DNA of 64,000 nt from Bradyrhizobium manausense. GTDB taxonomy: Bacteria; Pseudomonadota; Alphaproteobacteria; Rhizobiales; Xanthobacteraceae. Shown piece after piece: positions 25,162-34,435 of this stretch. Under the pieces are notes generated by a model. It saw only the letters and a list, made by a program, of their open reading frames with translations, made no database searches and was not told where the DNA came from. Location of the stretch: NCBI RefSeq assembly GCF_018130615.1, contig NZ_JAFCKB010000007.1:186001-250000 (forward strand), given 5' to 3'. Position 1 is the first letter of the stretch; the number at the start of each line of letters is the position of its first letter. The position numbers were made by a program, and so were the translations under genes.

Positions 25162-25923
25162 ATGGCGGAAGCTGCGATCATGGCGAGCGACAGCCTCTGG
25201 CGAAGCATTCGCGACGAAGCGGAGCGCGCCGCCGCCGCGGATCCAATCTTTGGCAAGGCCGTTGCCGGCGCCATTCTTGCCCATGATGATTTCGCGGCGG
25301 CGCTCGCTGATCTGATCGGACGCCGGCTTGGCGCCAGCGCCGCGGAGCGCGAACGTTTCACTGCATTCTCCCGCGATGCCTTTCGCAGCCAGCCGGATCT
25401 GATCGAAGCGGCCAGCCATGATTTGCAGGCCATCGTACGCCGCGATCCCGCCATTGCCGGCCTGTTGCCGCCGCTCCTGCATTTCAAGGGATATGTCGCG
25501 CTGCAAGCCTGGCGCGTCTCGCACTGGCTCTGGCGTCATGACCATCGTGATGCGGCGCTGCTGTTTCAGAACGAGTCCTCGAACGTCCTGCAGGTCAGCA
25601 TTCATCCCGCCGCGACGATTGGATCGGCGGTCTATCTCGACCATGCCACCGGCATCGTCATCGGCGCCCATGTCGTGATCGGCGACGAGGTCACCATCCT
25701 GCAAAACGTCAGCATCGGCCGCAGCAGTGAATTGCCGACGCGCTCGCCGCGTATCGGCCGCCATGTCTATATCGGCGCCGATGCCAGCGTTCTCGGCGAC
25801 ATCCGCATCGGCGATTTTGCCAAGATCGGCGCCGGCACGGTCGTGACATCGGATGTCCCCGGCGGCTGCACCGCGGTTGGCAATCCTGCGCGGCTGGCCA
25901 ATTGCGCTGAACGCGTGGCCTGA
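25162..25923 (+). CDS. cysE: Serine O-acetyltransferase
   Basis: A 253-residue SAT that acetylates L-serine with acetyl-CoA, the first step of cysteine synthesis. The N-terminal helical domain covers about residues 1-130. A left-handed beta-helix of hexapeptide repeats follows, with VSIHPAATIGSAVYLDHATG carrying the catalytic Asp-His pair and GADASVLGDIRIGDFAKIGAG deeper in the coil. GGAGG lies 5 nt before the ATG. A frame continues upstream by 71 codons but lacks conservation. cysK is not nearby. Confidence 0.92.
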   Translation: MAEAAIMASDSLWRSIRDEAERAAAADPIFGKAVAGAILAHDDFAAALADLIGRRLGASAAERERFTAFSRDAFRSQPDLIEAASHDLQAIVRRDPAIAGLLPPLLHFKGYVALQAWRVSHWLWRHDHRDAALLFQNESSNVLQVSIHPAATIGSAVYLDHATGIVIGAHVVIGDEVTILQNVSIGRSSELPTRSPRIGRHVYIGADASVLGDIRIGDFAKIGAGTVVTSDVPGGCTAVGNPARLANCAERVA

Positions 25924-26422
25924 CGCGCGCCTCGCTCAAGCCGCGCGGCGGTGGCAAATCCTCGCCAAGAGTGATTTCGGGCCAATTCTCTGGGGAGGGG
26001 CTGGTTCCTCCGGGCGACGCGACAGGTCCTGGCCGTGCCTGCTGCAAGGCTCAATACGCGGCGCAGCACGCCGCACCCTGCGACCTCCGGCCCCGCGCCC
26101 GACACGCGCCATCCCCCTGCGCTGCCTTCCTTTCCCGCAGCCAAATTCGTCCCTGGTAACCCGGCATTAACCATCGCCGGGCTCTGGTAATCATGGACAA
26201 TCGCGCCCGGAGCTGTCGTCGAGGCCCTTAGTTTTGACATCTTGGCAGGGAATGCAGGCGGCGGCTTTGGACAAGCCCCCTGTACCCCAGAAAGACAAGG
26301 CTTTGAGCGGGCTTGCCGGCCGCGCCGGTTCTAGCGCGGCTATTGGGGAACCGCTCGCCATTTGGCTAGCCGGGACATAGGTAACGATCGCCAAAAACGA
26401 TCGTCTTGAGAGGATATTACTG
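25924..26422. other. 499-nt gap upstream of the tol genes
   Basis: No supported gene. A ybgC thioesterase gene, which often precedes tolQ, is not here. The stretch holds a small hairpin CCCGGC/GCCGGG (26160-26181) containing TTAACCAT, and presumably the tolQ promoter, which I cannot assign. Frames on both strands lack domains. Confidence 0.6.
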
Positions 26423-27139
26423 ATGAATCCGGCCGAAATGGCTCAGTCCGCCCTTCCGGTTGCCGCCTCCGCCGACGTGTCGCTGATTGCGCTGTTCTGG
26501 CAGGCTCACTGGATCGTGAAATGCGTCATGCTGGGCCTTTTGTCCTGCTCGGTCTGGGTCTGGGCCATCGCGATCGACAAGATCTTCCTCTATGCCCGCA
26601 CACGCCGCTCGATGGACCGCTTCGAGCAGGCGTTCTGGTCCGGGGAGTCGATCGAGGAGCTCTATCGCACGCTCTCGGCCAAGCCGACCCATTCCATGGC
26701 GGCCTGTTTCGTCGCCGCGATGCGCGAATGGAAGCGCTCCTTCGAGAGCCACGCCCGCTCGGTCGCGGGCTTGCAGATGCGCATCGACAAGGTCATGAAC
26801 GTCTCGATCGCCCGCGAGGTCGAGCGGCTGGAGCGCCGCCTGCTGGTGCTCGCCACCGTCGGCTCCGCCGGCCCCTTCGTCGGCTTGTTCGGCACGGTCT
26901 GGGGCATCATGTCGAGCTTCCAGTCGATCGCTGCGTCGAAAAATACCTCTCTGGCGGTCGTGGCGCCCGGTATCGCGGAAGCGCTGTTTGCGACCGCGGT
27001 CGGCCTTATCGCCGCCATTCCTGCCACTATTTTCTACAATAAGTTCACCTCCGAGGTGAACCGGCAGGCCCAACGGCTCGAGGGTTTCGCTGACGAGTTT
27101 TCGGCCATCCTGTCCCGCCAGATCGACGAGCGGGGCTGA
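26423..27139 (+). CDS. tolQ: Tol-Pal system proton-channel protein TolQ
   Basis: A 238-residue inner-membrane protein of the MotA/TolQ/ExbB family. It has three helices: one at about residues 28-50 (VMLGLLSCSVWVWAIAIDKI) and two in the C-terminal half around TVGSAGPFVGLFGTVWGIM and GIAEALFATAVGLIAAIPA. With TolR it forms the proton-driven motor that energises TolA at the division site. AGAGGA stands 8 nt upstream. First gene of tolQRAB. Confidence 0.96.
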   Translation: MNPAEMAQSALPVAASADVSLIALFWQAHWIVKCVMLGLLSCSVWVWAIAIDKIFLYARTRRSMDRFEQAFWSGESIEELYRTLSAKPTHSMAACFVAAMREWKRSFESHARSVAGLQMRIDKVMNVSIAREVERLERRLLVLATVGSAGPFVGLFGTVWGIMSSFQSIAASKNTSLAVVAPGIAEALFATAVGLIAAIPATIFYNKFTSEVNRQAQRLEGFADEFSAILSRQIDERG

Positions 27140-27182
27140 GGGACGGGAGGTATAGTGTGAAGGCGGGATTGGGCACCAAGCC

Positions 27183-27635
27183 ATGGGCATGAACGTCGCG
27201 AGTTCGTCCGGAGGCGGCGGGCGCCGTGGCCGGCGCAAGCCGGTCGTGGCCGAGATCAACGTTACGCCGATGGTCGACGTGATGCTGGTGCTGCTCATCA
27301 TCTTCATGGTGTCGGCGCCGATGTTGACGGTCGGCGTGCCGCTCGACCTGCCCCAGACCCAGGCCAAGAGCCTCGAAAACAATGACCAGAAGCCGCTTCA
27401 GATGTCGATCGACATCAACGGCAAGGTCTTCATCAATGACGCCGAGGTCGCGCTGAACGAACTGATCCCGAAGCTGAAGGCGATCACGGACGCGCGCGGC
27501 GGCCTCGAGGAGCGCATCTATCTGCGCGCCGACAAGAAGGCGGATTACGGCACGGTGGCCAAGGTGATGGGCCAATTGTCGGGGGCGGGCTTCAAGAAGC
27601 TGGCGCTCGTCACCGAAGCGGATCAGGGGACTTGA
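27183..27635 (+). CDS. tolR: Tol-Pal system protein TolR
   Basis: A 150-residue ExbD/TolR protein. A basic, Gly-rich N-terminus leads into EINVTPMVDVMLVLLIIFMV, in which the Asp is the proton-carrying residue of the single membrane helix. A periplasmic domain follows. A second ATG (27189) is an equally possible start. It forms the TolQR motor and is 43 nt behind tolQ and 4 nt ahead of tolA. Confidence 0.95.
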   Translation: MGMNVASSSGGGGRRGRRKPVVAEINVTPMVDVMLVLLIIFMVSAPMLTVGVPLDLPQTQAKSLENNDQKPLQMSIDINGKVFINDAEVALNELIPKLKAITDARGGLEERIYLRADKKADYGTVAKVMGQLSGAGFKKLALVTEADQGT

Positions 27636-27639
27636 AGCG

Positions 27640-28602
27640 GTGAAGGTGAACGTCGACAAGACACTCGTTGCGTCGATTGCCCTCCACGTCCTCGTGATCG
27701 GATGGGGGCTGCTCACCTTTAGCAGCAAGGCCTTCATCGCGCCCGAAGAATCGCTGCCGATCGACATCATCTCCAGCGACCAGCTCGCGCAGATCACCAA
27801 CGGCCAGAAGACCGGCAAGAAGGAAGAGCCGAAGCCCAAGGTCGAGAAGATCGCCGAGGCCAAGCCCGAGGAAGATGCCGTCGGCAAGGTCACCGAGAAG
27901 AAAGAGCTGATCAAGACCAACTCGACCCCCGACACGCCGCCGCCGAAGCCTGTCGAAAAGCCGGTCGAGAAGAAACCCGATCCGCCGAAGCCGGTCGCGG
28001 AGGCCAAGCCGAAAGAAGAGCCGAAGCCGCAGGAAAAGAAGCCTGATCCGGCCAAGGAAGATCCGATCGCCGAGCTCCAGAAGAAGCTGGACACCAAGAA
28101 GCCGCCGCCGAAGCCCGTGGAGCAGAAGGTCGCGGCGGTGCAGCCGCAGCAGCAGCCGAAACCCAAGGAGCGCACCTTCGATCCCGCACAGATTGCCCGC
28201 GACCTCGACAAGCGTGCTGCGACCCGGCACGAACTCACCGGCTCGGCGCTGAACGCGTCGGCGTCGCTTGGCTCGACATCAGGGACAGCCGCCAACAATG
28301 TCGCGACCTGGCAAGGTGCATTCCAGGGCGCGGTCAAGCGCTGCTTCACGCCCACCTATAACGGGCAGGACGCCAACCAATACGAAGCCGACATCGACAT
28401 TCCCATGAGGATCGACGGATCGCTCGCATCCGAGCCGGTCATCGTCGCGGTGCGCGGACCGTCGCGGTCGATCGCCCAGGCGGTGGCGGAGAGTGCCAAG
28501 CGTGCCATCGTGCAGTGCCAAGTCTATTCGTTCCTGCCGAAGCAGCAATACGACAGCTGGAAGCTCATTCCGATGACTTTCGGCCTGAAAGACATGTTGT
28601 GA
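27640..28602 (+). CDS. tolA: Cell envelope integrity protein TolA
   Basis: A 320-residue protein starting at GTG with AGGGGA 9 nt upstream. It has an N-terminal anchor helix at about residues 10-28 ([17 protein letters not shown]) and a long Lys/Pro/Glu-rich periplasmic arm (about 50-190). A C-terminal globular domain holds two Cys (KRCF and IVQCQVY). It bridges the TolQR motor to Pal and TolB across the periplasm. The arm is proline-rich rather than the Ala/Lys helix of enterobacteria, as is usual in this class. Confidence 0.92.
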   Translation: MKVNVDKTLVASIALHVLVIGWGLLTFSSKAFIAPEESLPIDIISSDQLAQITNGQKTGKKEEPKPKVEKIAEAKPEEDAVGKVTEKKELIKTNSTPDTPPPKPVEKPVEKKPDPPKPVAEAKPKEEPKPQEKKPDPAKEDPIAELQKKLDTKKPPPKPVEQKVAAVQPQQQPKPKERTFDPAQIARDLDKRAATRHELTGSALNASASLGSTSGTAANNVATWQGAFQGAVKRCFTPTYNGQDANQYEADIDIPMRIDGSLASEPVIVAVRGPSRSIAQAVAESAKRAIVQCQVYSFLPKQQYDSWKLIPMTFGLKDML

Positions 28603-28625
28603 CATCCGGACAAAAGAATTTTGCA

Positions 28626-29993
28626 ATGAATGACGTTCGATCGATGAACCGCCGCCACTTCATGACCCTGACCGGTTCGACGCTCGCGATGCTCGGGGGC
28701 GGACAGGCCTTCGCCCAGGGCCAACCGCCGCGCCTCCGCATTGATCCCACCGAGTTTCGTCCGATCCCGATTGCGATCACCAATTTCGTGCCGGGCTCGC
28801 CCGCGGACGGCGATGTCAGCAACGGCGTCACGCAGGTCATCACCAACAATCTGAAGCGCTCGGGCCTGTTTGCGCCGATCGACCAGGCCGCCTTCATCGA
28901 GCGCGTCAGCAACATCGACGTCGCGCCGCAATTCGAGAACTGGAAGACCCTCAACGCGCAGGCCCTCGTCACCGGCCGCATGACGCGGCAGCCGGACGGC
29001 CGGCTCAAGGCCGAATTCCGCCTGTGGGACGTGATCACCGGCCAGCAGCTCGCGGGCCAGCAATATTTCACGTCGCCGGAATATTGGCGCCGCATCGCCC
29101 ACATCATCTCCGATCAGATCTATGAGAAGCTGACCGGCGAAAAGGGCTATTTCGACAGCCGCGTCGTGTTCGTCGACGAGTCAGGGCCGAAGGAGCGCCG
29201 CGTCAAGCGGCTTGCGATGATGGATCAGGACGGCGCCAATGTGCGCTATCTGACCCGCGGCTCCGACCTCGTGCTGACGCCGCGCTTCTCGCCGAACTCG
29301 CAAGAGATCACCTACATGGAGTTCGGGCAGGGCGATCCGAAGGTCTATCTGTTCAACATCGAGACCGGCCAACGCGAGATCGTCGGCAACTTCCCCGGCA
29401 TGACCTTTGCGCCGCGCTTCTCGCCGGACGGCCAGCGCGTCATCATGAGCCTGCAGCAGGGCGGCAATTCCAATTTGTTCGTGATGGATCTGCGCTCGCG
29501 CTCGACCACGCGCCTCACCGACACGCCGGCGATCGACACGTCTCCGTCCTATTCGCCGGACGGCACCCGCATCTGTTTCGAGTCCGATCGCGGCGGCAGG
29601 TCGCAGATCTATGTGATGGCGGCGGGCGGCGGACAGGCGCAGCGCATCTCCTTCTCCAAGGACGACAACAACGCGACCTATTCGACGCCGGTATGGTCGC
29701 CGCGCGGCGATTACATCGCCTTCACCAGGCAGGGCGGCGGACAGTTCTCGATCGGCGTCATGAAGCCTGATGGCTCCGGCGAGCGGCTGCTCACCTCAGG
29801 CTTCCACAATGAAGGCCCGACCTTCTCGCCGAACGGGCGCGTGCTGATGTTCTTCCGCGATCCCGGCGGCAATGCCGGACCGTCGCTCTATTCCGTCGAC
29901 ATCTCCGGCCGCAACGAGCTGAAAGTGCCGACGCCGGGCTTCGCGTCCGATCCGGCGTGGTCGCCGCTGCTCTCCGCGACCGCGGGTCAATAG
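28626..29993 (+). CDS. tolB: Tol-Pal system beta-propeller protein TolB, with Tat-like signal
   Basis: A 455-residue periplasmic TolB. The amino-terminal domain covers about residues 40-180 and a six-bladed propeller follows, with repeated [16 protein letters not shown]-type units ([36 protein letters not shown]). The signal contains [10 protein letters not shown], matching the twin-arginine pattern R-R-x-F. Start choice: ATG 28626; ATG 28644 would begin right at MNRRHF. The gene is 23 nt behind tolA and ends at a hairpin. pal is not next but about 3.8 kb further on. Confidence 0.95.
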   Translation: MNDVRSMNRRHFMTLTGSTLAMLGGGQAFAQGQPPRLRIDPTEFRPIPIAITNFVPGSPADGDVSNGVTQVITNNLKRSGLFAPIDQAAFIERVSNIDVAPQFENWKTLNAQALVTGRMTRQPDGRLKAEFRLWDVITGQQLAGQQYFTSPEYWRRIAHIISDQIYEKLTGEKGYFDSRVVFVDESGPKERRVKRLAMMDQDGANVRYLTRGSDLVLTPRFSPNSQEITYMEFGQGDPKVYLFNIETGQREIVGNFPGMTFAPRFSPDGQRVIMSLQQGGNSNLFVMDLRSRSTTRLTDTPAIDTSPSYSPDGTRICFESDRGGRSQIYVMAAGGGQAQRISFSKDDNNATYSTPVWSPRGDYIAFTRQGGGQFSIGVMKPDGSGERLLTSGFHNEGPTFSPNGRVLMFFRDPGGNAGPSLYSVDISGRNELKVPTPGFASDPAWSPLLSATAGQ

Positions 29994-29996
29994 ATC

Positions 29997-30022
29997 CATC
30001 GCGCGTTTCGCAACGCGCGATG
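29997..30022 (+). terminator. Hairpin directly after tolB
   Basis: A perfect 11-bp stem CATCGCGCGTT / AACGCGCGATG with a TCGC loop, 4 nt after the tolB stop, followed by TTGTCG. It probably terminates or attenuates the tolQRAB transcript, separating it from pal. Confidence 0.65.
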
Positions 30023-30238
30023 TTGTCGAAAACAAGCGCCGATTTTTCGGAGTTCTGCGCGCGCGGCAAGCTTTCCTTCACCTTGTGCTCGGCAAGCCTT
30101 GCCTAGTTGCTTGATATTTCAGCAGAAATAGCTTCGCTATTGCCGAGAAACAACTCGACTTTAACGATGTTCCCTCAGAAAGGCTTCATCTGGTCTGGGT
30201 AAAAGTACGCGTCAGACAGGACGCGCGTACAAAAACAG

Positions 30239-32575
30239 ATGCAGTTCGCAAGCCACAGCGGAGAGCCCGACAAACGGCAGGCCTCGCCGATAATTTCGGC
30301 GGCGCTGAACGATTCCCTGTTCGAGGCGCCCGGTCCGCTGTTTGCGGGCATCGTCTTCGTGGCCATCGGCGCTGCCATCACCGCGCTGAGGACCGGACAA
30401 AGTGTCACCTGGGCCACGGTGGCGCTGATCATCCTGGCCGGAGCTATCCGGTTGTTGGACTTGCGGCGATTCCTGCCTCGCAAAGCGACCCTGACCGCCC
30501 GAGAAGCCGAGCTCTGGCAAAAGCGCTACCTGGCCGGGGCGCTGATCCAGGCCGCGGCCATTGGAATCTGGTGCTCCCTGGCATTGGTGAGCACTGACGA
30601 CGCTGTCGTCCATATGATCGCTCTGTCCATCACCACCGGGATTGTCGGTGGAGGTGCGGGACGCGCTTACGGACGGCCGTCGATATACCGTCTGCAGGCC
30701 GGGCTCATGTTCGGTCCGGCGGTCATCGCGCTGGCATCGCATGGCACGCCCTACTACATCGCAATGTCGTTCGTGAGCGCCGCATTCTTGCTGGCGATCA
30801 TGCAACTCTCGGCCAATCTGCACAAAATATTCATGCGGGCGGTCGTGGCTCGTGAACGCGAAGCTGCGCTCGCCGGCCAGTTCGACACCGCCCTGAACAA
30901 CATGCCGCACGGCTTGTGCATGTTCCGCGTCGACAGGCAGCTCGCGGTGATGAACCACCGGTTCGGCGAGATGCTGAACCTTCCCGACGATCTCATTCGG
31001 GGCGGCACCAGCGCGCGCGATATCCTGACGGCTTGCGCCAGCTCCGGCGCCATCTCGGCCGCGAGCGCCGAGACGATCATCGCCGAGATCGAGAACTCAC
31101 AGGCGAGGGAAATCGTTACCGTCGACCCTGACGAGGCGAGAAACCGGTCATTGTCCTGGACGGTCCAGCCGATGGCCGATGGCGGTGCGGTGCTGCTGCT
31201 CGAGGACGTGACCGAGCGGCGCAACGCCGAGGCCAAGATCACGCATCTTGCCCGCTATGATGAGCTGACGGCGCTCCCCAACCGCGTCCATTTCCGCAAC
31301 GAGATCGAATCCCTGCTGGCGGCCTCGCGTCATTCCGACCGGCTCTGCGCGCTGCTGTTCATCGACCTCGACCAGTTCAAGCAGGTCAACGACACGCTCG
31401 GCCATCCCTGCGGCGACCAGCTCCTCTGTGCGGTGGCCAACCGCCTGCGCGAGATGCTGCGGCCCGAGGACTTCGTCGCCCGCTTCGGCGGCGACGAGTT
31501 CGTCGTGTTCCAGCAGAATATCAACGCGGCAGAGGATGCCGCGAGTCTTGCCCGCCGTATCGTCGAGCGCCTGAGCGAGCGCTACCGGATCGACAATCAC
31601 CTGGTCGAGATCGGCGCCAGCGTCGGCATCGCGCTGACTTCGCCGGAGGGCATCAGCGCCGACACGCTGCTCAAGAACGCCGACATGGCGCTCTACCGCG
31701 CCAAGGCCGACGGCCGCGGCACCTTCTGCTTCTTCCGCGACGAGATGGCCGCGACCGTCGAGGCCCGCCGTATCCTCGAACTCGACCTGCGCAAGGCGCT
31801 CGCCAACGAGGAATTCGAGCTGTTCTACCAGCCGCTGGTCAATCTGAAGTCCGGCAAGATCACCACCTGCGAGGCGCTGCTGCGCTGGAATCATCCGGTG
31901 CGCGGCACCGTATCGCCGATCGACATCATCCCGGTCGCCGAGGACATGGGCCTGATCGTCGATCTTGGCCGCTGGATCCTGCGCCGCGCCTGCATGGAGT
32001 GCATGAAGTGGCCCGAAGGCGTCAGCGTCGCCGTCAACTTCTCGCCGCAGCAGTTCCACCAGCGCGACGTGCTGAGCGAGATCCGCTACGCGCTCGAAGT
32101 GTCGGGCCTGCCGGCGCATCGTCTCGAGATCGAGATCACCGAATCCTCGTTGTTGCGCAACACCCAGCTCACGCACGACATCCTGTCACAGCTTCACGCG
32201 CTCGGCGTGCGCATCTCGCTGGATGATTTCGGCACCGGCTATTCCAGCCTCAGCTACCTGCATAACTTCCCGATGCAGAAGGTGAAGATCGATCGCTCCT
32301 TCCTCGAAGGCATCGATACAGATCGGCCGCTGACGCTGCTGCGCGGCGTGGCGCGGCTGTCCGCCGATCTCGGCATGTCGGTCGTGGTCGAGGGCATCGA
32401 GACCAACGAGCAACTCGAACTGATCAGTGCGGACGGCACCGTCTCGGAAGGGCAGGGCTACCTGTTCAGCCGACCGGTTCCGGCGATCCGAATTCGTCAA
32501 TTGCTCGACGCTTCCCATGGTCGTCGCATCGCGGACGCTCAGGTCGTCGCGATTTCCTCGCGGTCGTTCGCCTAG
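30239..32575 (+). CDS. Membrane GGDEF-EAL cyclic-di-GMP enzyme
   Basis: A 778-residue protein. The N-terminal membrane part has about five helices (residues 20-190), then a PAS-like segment (NNMPHGLCMFRVDRQLAVMN). A GGDEF domain has an intact GGDEF at 417-421 and an RPED I-site at 408-411, five residues upstream. The EAL domain has EAL at 545-547, DDFGTGYSSL and VVEGIET, all intact. Both cyclase and phosphodiesterase activity look possible, with product inhibition through the I-site. It lies between tolB and pal. No strong ribosome site is seen at the ATG. Confidence 0.92.
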   Translation: MQFASHSGEPDKRQASPIISAALNDSLFEAPGPLFAGIVFVAIGAAITALRTGQSVTWATVALIILAGAIRLLDLRRFLPRKATLTAREAELWQKRYLAGALIQAAAIGIWCSLALVSTDDAVVHMIALSITTGIVGGGAGRAYGRPSIYRLQAGLMFGPAVIALASHGTPYYIAMSFVSAAFLLAIMQLSANLHKIFMRAVVAREREAALAGQFDTALNNMPHGLCMFRVDRQLAVMNHRFGEMLNLPDDLIRGGTSARDILTACASSGAISAASAETIIAEIENSQAREIVTVDPDEARNRSLSWTVQPMADGGAVLLLEDVTERRNAEAKITHLARYDELTALPNRVHFRNEIESLLAASRHSDRLCALLFIDLDQFKQVNDTLGHPCGDQLLCAVANRLREMLRPEDFVARFGGDEFVVFQQNINAAEDAASLARRIVERLSERYRIDNHLVEIGASVGIALTSPEGISADTLLKNADMALYRAKADGRGTFCFFRDEMAATVEARRILELDLRKALANEEFELFYQPLVNLKSGKITTCEALLRWNHPVRGTVSPIDIIPVAEDMGLIVDLGRWILRRACMECMKWPEGVSVAVNFSPQQFHQRDVLSEIRYALEVSGLPAHRLEIEITESSLLRNTQLTHDILSQLHALGVRISLDDFGTGYSSLSYLHNFPMQKVKIDRSFLEGIDTDRPLTLLRGVARLSADLGMSVVVEGIETNEQLELISADGTVSEGQGYLFSRPVPAIRIRQLLDASHGRRIADAQVVAISSRSFA

Positions 32576-32752
32576 CTTCACGCACTCGCCTGCGATGTTT
32601 TCTCGCTATTTCCTGCAGATTTCTCTTGCGTTTCCCCGGGTTATTACGGGGGCCGTTCTTAACCCTAACGATTCGAACCCTTTGCATTTCGGTTAAGGAG
32701 TCATTAATCTTTCGGATGCTCGCGGAAGTTGCCCGGGCGGCGGGAGTATCAG

Positions 32753-33499
32753 ATGAAGTCAGGAGCCGAGTCGCGTGCGCCGCTCGAAATTCGTGGAGCC
32801 GCGTTGTTCGACCGCGTCGACTACCGCCTCATCGAAACTCCCGAGGATCGCGATGCTGTCTACGCGATGCGCTACAGGGCCTATCTGCATGGCGGATTGA
32901 TCTCCCCATCCGCGTCTCAGCGGATCGTCGATACATACGACGACGCACCCAACGCCTGGATATTCGGCGTCTATCTCGACGGGGAGCTCTGCAGTTCTCT
33001 TCGCCTTCACGTCCTGACATCAGAATTGCGGATGTCCTACACCACCGAGTTGTTCGGCGATGTTCTCAACTCTCGCCTCGATCGTGGCGAGGTTTTCGTC
33101 GATCCCGCGCGCTTTGCTGCAGACCCGGAAAAGAGCCAGCGGTTTCACGAGCTTCCCTATCTGACACTGAGGTTGGCCTATCTGGCCTGCGATCATTTCA
33201 ATGCAGATCTCGGACTTGCCATGGTGCGAACGGATCACCAGGCGTTCTATCGCCGGATCTTCCTTCATGAGACCCTGACGGAGCCGCGCCCGTTTCCAGG
33301 CTGGCACTCCAGGAAGGTGGTCCTGATGGCCTCCGATTTCGCGAATCTCAAGGAACGGGTCTTGAGGCGCTTTCCAATCATGCGCTCGAGCGCGTTCGAG
33401 CGACGGATGCTGTTCGATCGCGCCGCCCAGACTCAGGCCGTCTCCCGGCCGACGCTCGTTCCGAGCGCGCGCGGTGTTTCGGCCGTCACCCTGGCCTGA
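32753..33499 (+). CDS. FeeM-like N-acyltransferase (GNAT fold)
   Basis: A 248-residue protein resembling the N-acyl amino acid synthase FeeM group, GNAT-fold relatives of acyl-homoserine lactone synthases that use acyl carrier protein. Recognisable blocks: DAVYAMRYRAYLHGGLI, YDDAPNAWIFGVYLDGELC, VFVDPARFAAD, and LRLAYLACDHFNAD followed by MVRTDHQAFYRRIF. GGGAG lies 6 nt before the ATG. It is 177 nt behind the GGDEF-EAL gene on the same strand. A product such as an acyl-amino acid signal or lipid is inferred only. Confidence 0.75.
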   Translation: MKSGAESRAPLEIRGAALFDRVDYRLIETPEDRDAVYAMRYRAYLHGGLISPSASQRIVDTYDDAPNAWIFGVYLDGELCSSLRLHVLTSELRMSYTTELFGDVLNSRLDRGEVFVDPARFAADPEKSQRFHELPYLTLRLAYLACDHFNADLGLAMVRTDHQAFYRRIFLHETLTEPRPFPGWHSRKVVLMASDFANLKERVLRRFPIMRSSAFERRMLFDRAAQTQAVSRPTLVPSARGVSAVTLA

Positions 33500-33674
33500 T
33501 CGGCAGCAGTTCCGCCCGTCGCCGCGTTGTCGGGCCATCAAGGCTCAGAATTCCGGCGGAATCGGCAGTTTCCCGCTTGACGCGGCTTGCCTTCACCCTC
33601 GCGCCACATTTACAACCCATTAACCATGATGGGTGCTTTTCGCGGGTTGGGGGCATTTGACCGGCTGAGGCAAG

Positions 33675-33696
33675 GTTCCGTCAAGGTTGACGGAAC
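33675..33696. promoter_or_regulatory. 22-nt near-continuous palindrome upstream of pal
   Basis: GTTCCGTCAA and its exact complement TTGACGGAAC are separated by GG only and lie 65 nt before the pal ATG. It could be a protein-binding dyad or a hairpin in the pal leader. The 262-nt gap around it holds no gene. Confidence 0.55.
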
Positions 33697-33761
33697 GTTC
33701 GCTTAACCAACCCCCTGTAGACCGGACAGCAGTGGACGAACGTGAGCGTGGAGGCTCCGGA

Positions 33762-34250
33762 ATGAAATATCCTATGCGTATCCTCCAGGGATTGAAGCTG
33801 GCCGCGGTGCTTGCCATCGCCCTGTCGATGGGCGCCTGCGCCAACAAGAACATGGGGATGGATGCCAATGCCAGCGCGGCGACGCCGGGCAGCCAGCAGG
33901 ACTTTGTGGTGAACGTGGGCGACCGCGTGTTCTTCGAGAGCGACCAGACCGATCTGACCCCGCAGGCGATCGTGACGCTGGAGAAGCAGGCGCAGTGGCT
34001 GCAGACCTATCCGCGCTACTCCTTCACTATCGAAGGTCATGCCGACGAGCGCGGCACCCGCGAATACAACATCGCGCTCGGCGCTCGCCGCGCCCAGTCG
34101 GTGCGCTCGTTCCTCGCCTCGCGCGGCATCGATCCGAACCGCATGCGCACGATCTCCTACGGCAAGGAGCGCCCGGTGGCCGTGTGTAACGACATCTCCT
34201 GCTGGTCGCAGAACCGTCGTGCTGTGACCGTGCTGAACGCGAGCTCCTGA
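33762..34250 (+). CDS. pal: Peptidoglycan-associated lipoprotein Pal
   Basis: A 162-residue outer-membrane lipoprotein. The signal ends in MGAC, making Cys26 the acylated residue. The OmpA-like domain covers about residues 55-160 (VFFESDQTDLTPQA, IEGHADERGTREYNIALGARRAQSV), including the Asp and Arg that hold diaminopimelate of peptidoglycan. GGAGG is 7 nt before the ATG. cpoB follows after 185 nt. Pal is the outer-membrane end of the Tol machine. Confidence 0.95.
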   Translation: MKYPMRILQGLKLAAVLAIALSMGACANKNMGMDANASAATPGSQQDFVVNVGDRVFFESDQTDLTPQAIVTLEKQAQWLQTYPRYSFTIEGHADERGTREYNIALGARRAQSVRSFLASRGIDPNRMRTISYGKERPVAVCNDISCWSQNRRAVTVLNASS

Positions 34251-34435
34251 CGCTTCAGGCGCCGTTCATCTTTGGCAACCGAATATACCGGCGCCCTCAC
34301 GGGCGCCGGTTTCGTTTCAGCGATCTGTGACCTAAAACCCCTTGGTAGCAGCCACAGTTTTGGCGTACTCCCCTTCAATGTGTGGCGCGTCGCATGTTCC
34401 GTCGCAGGCCATTTCGCTTTCGTCGTCAGGGCAAG

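Noticed and set aside
32660-32700. TTCGAACCC resembling a tRNA T-loop
   Set aside because: No acceptor, anticodon or D-arm pairing can be built around it.
26167-33627. TTAACCAT words (26167-26174, 33620-33627) as CtrA half-sites near tolQ and pal
   Set aside because: No TTAA-N7-TTAA partner is present; single 8-mers are too weak to call.
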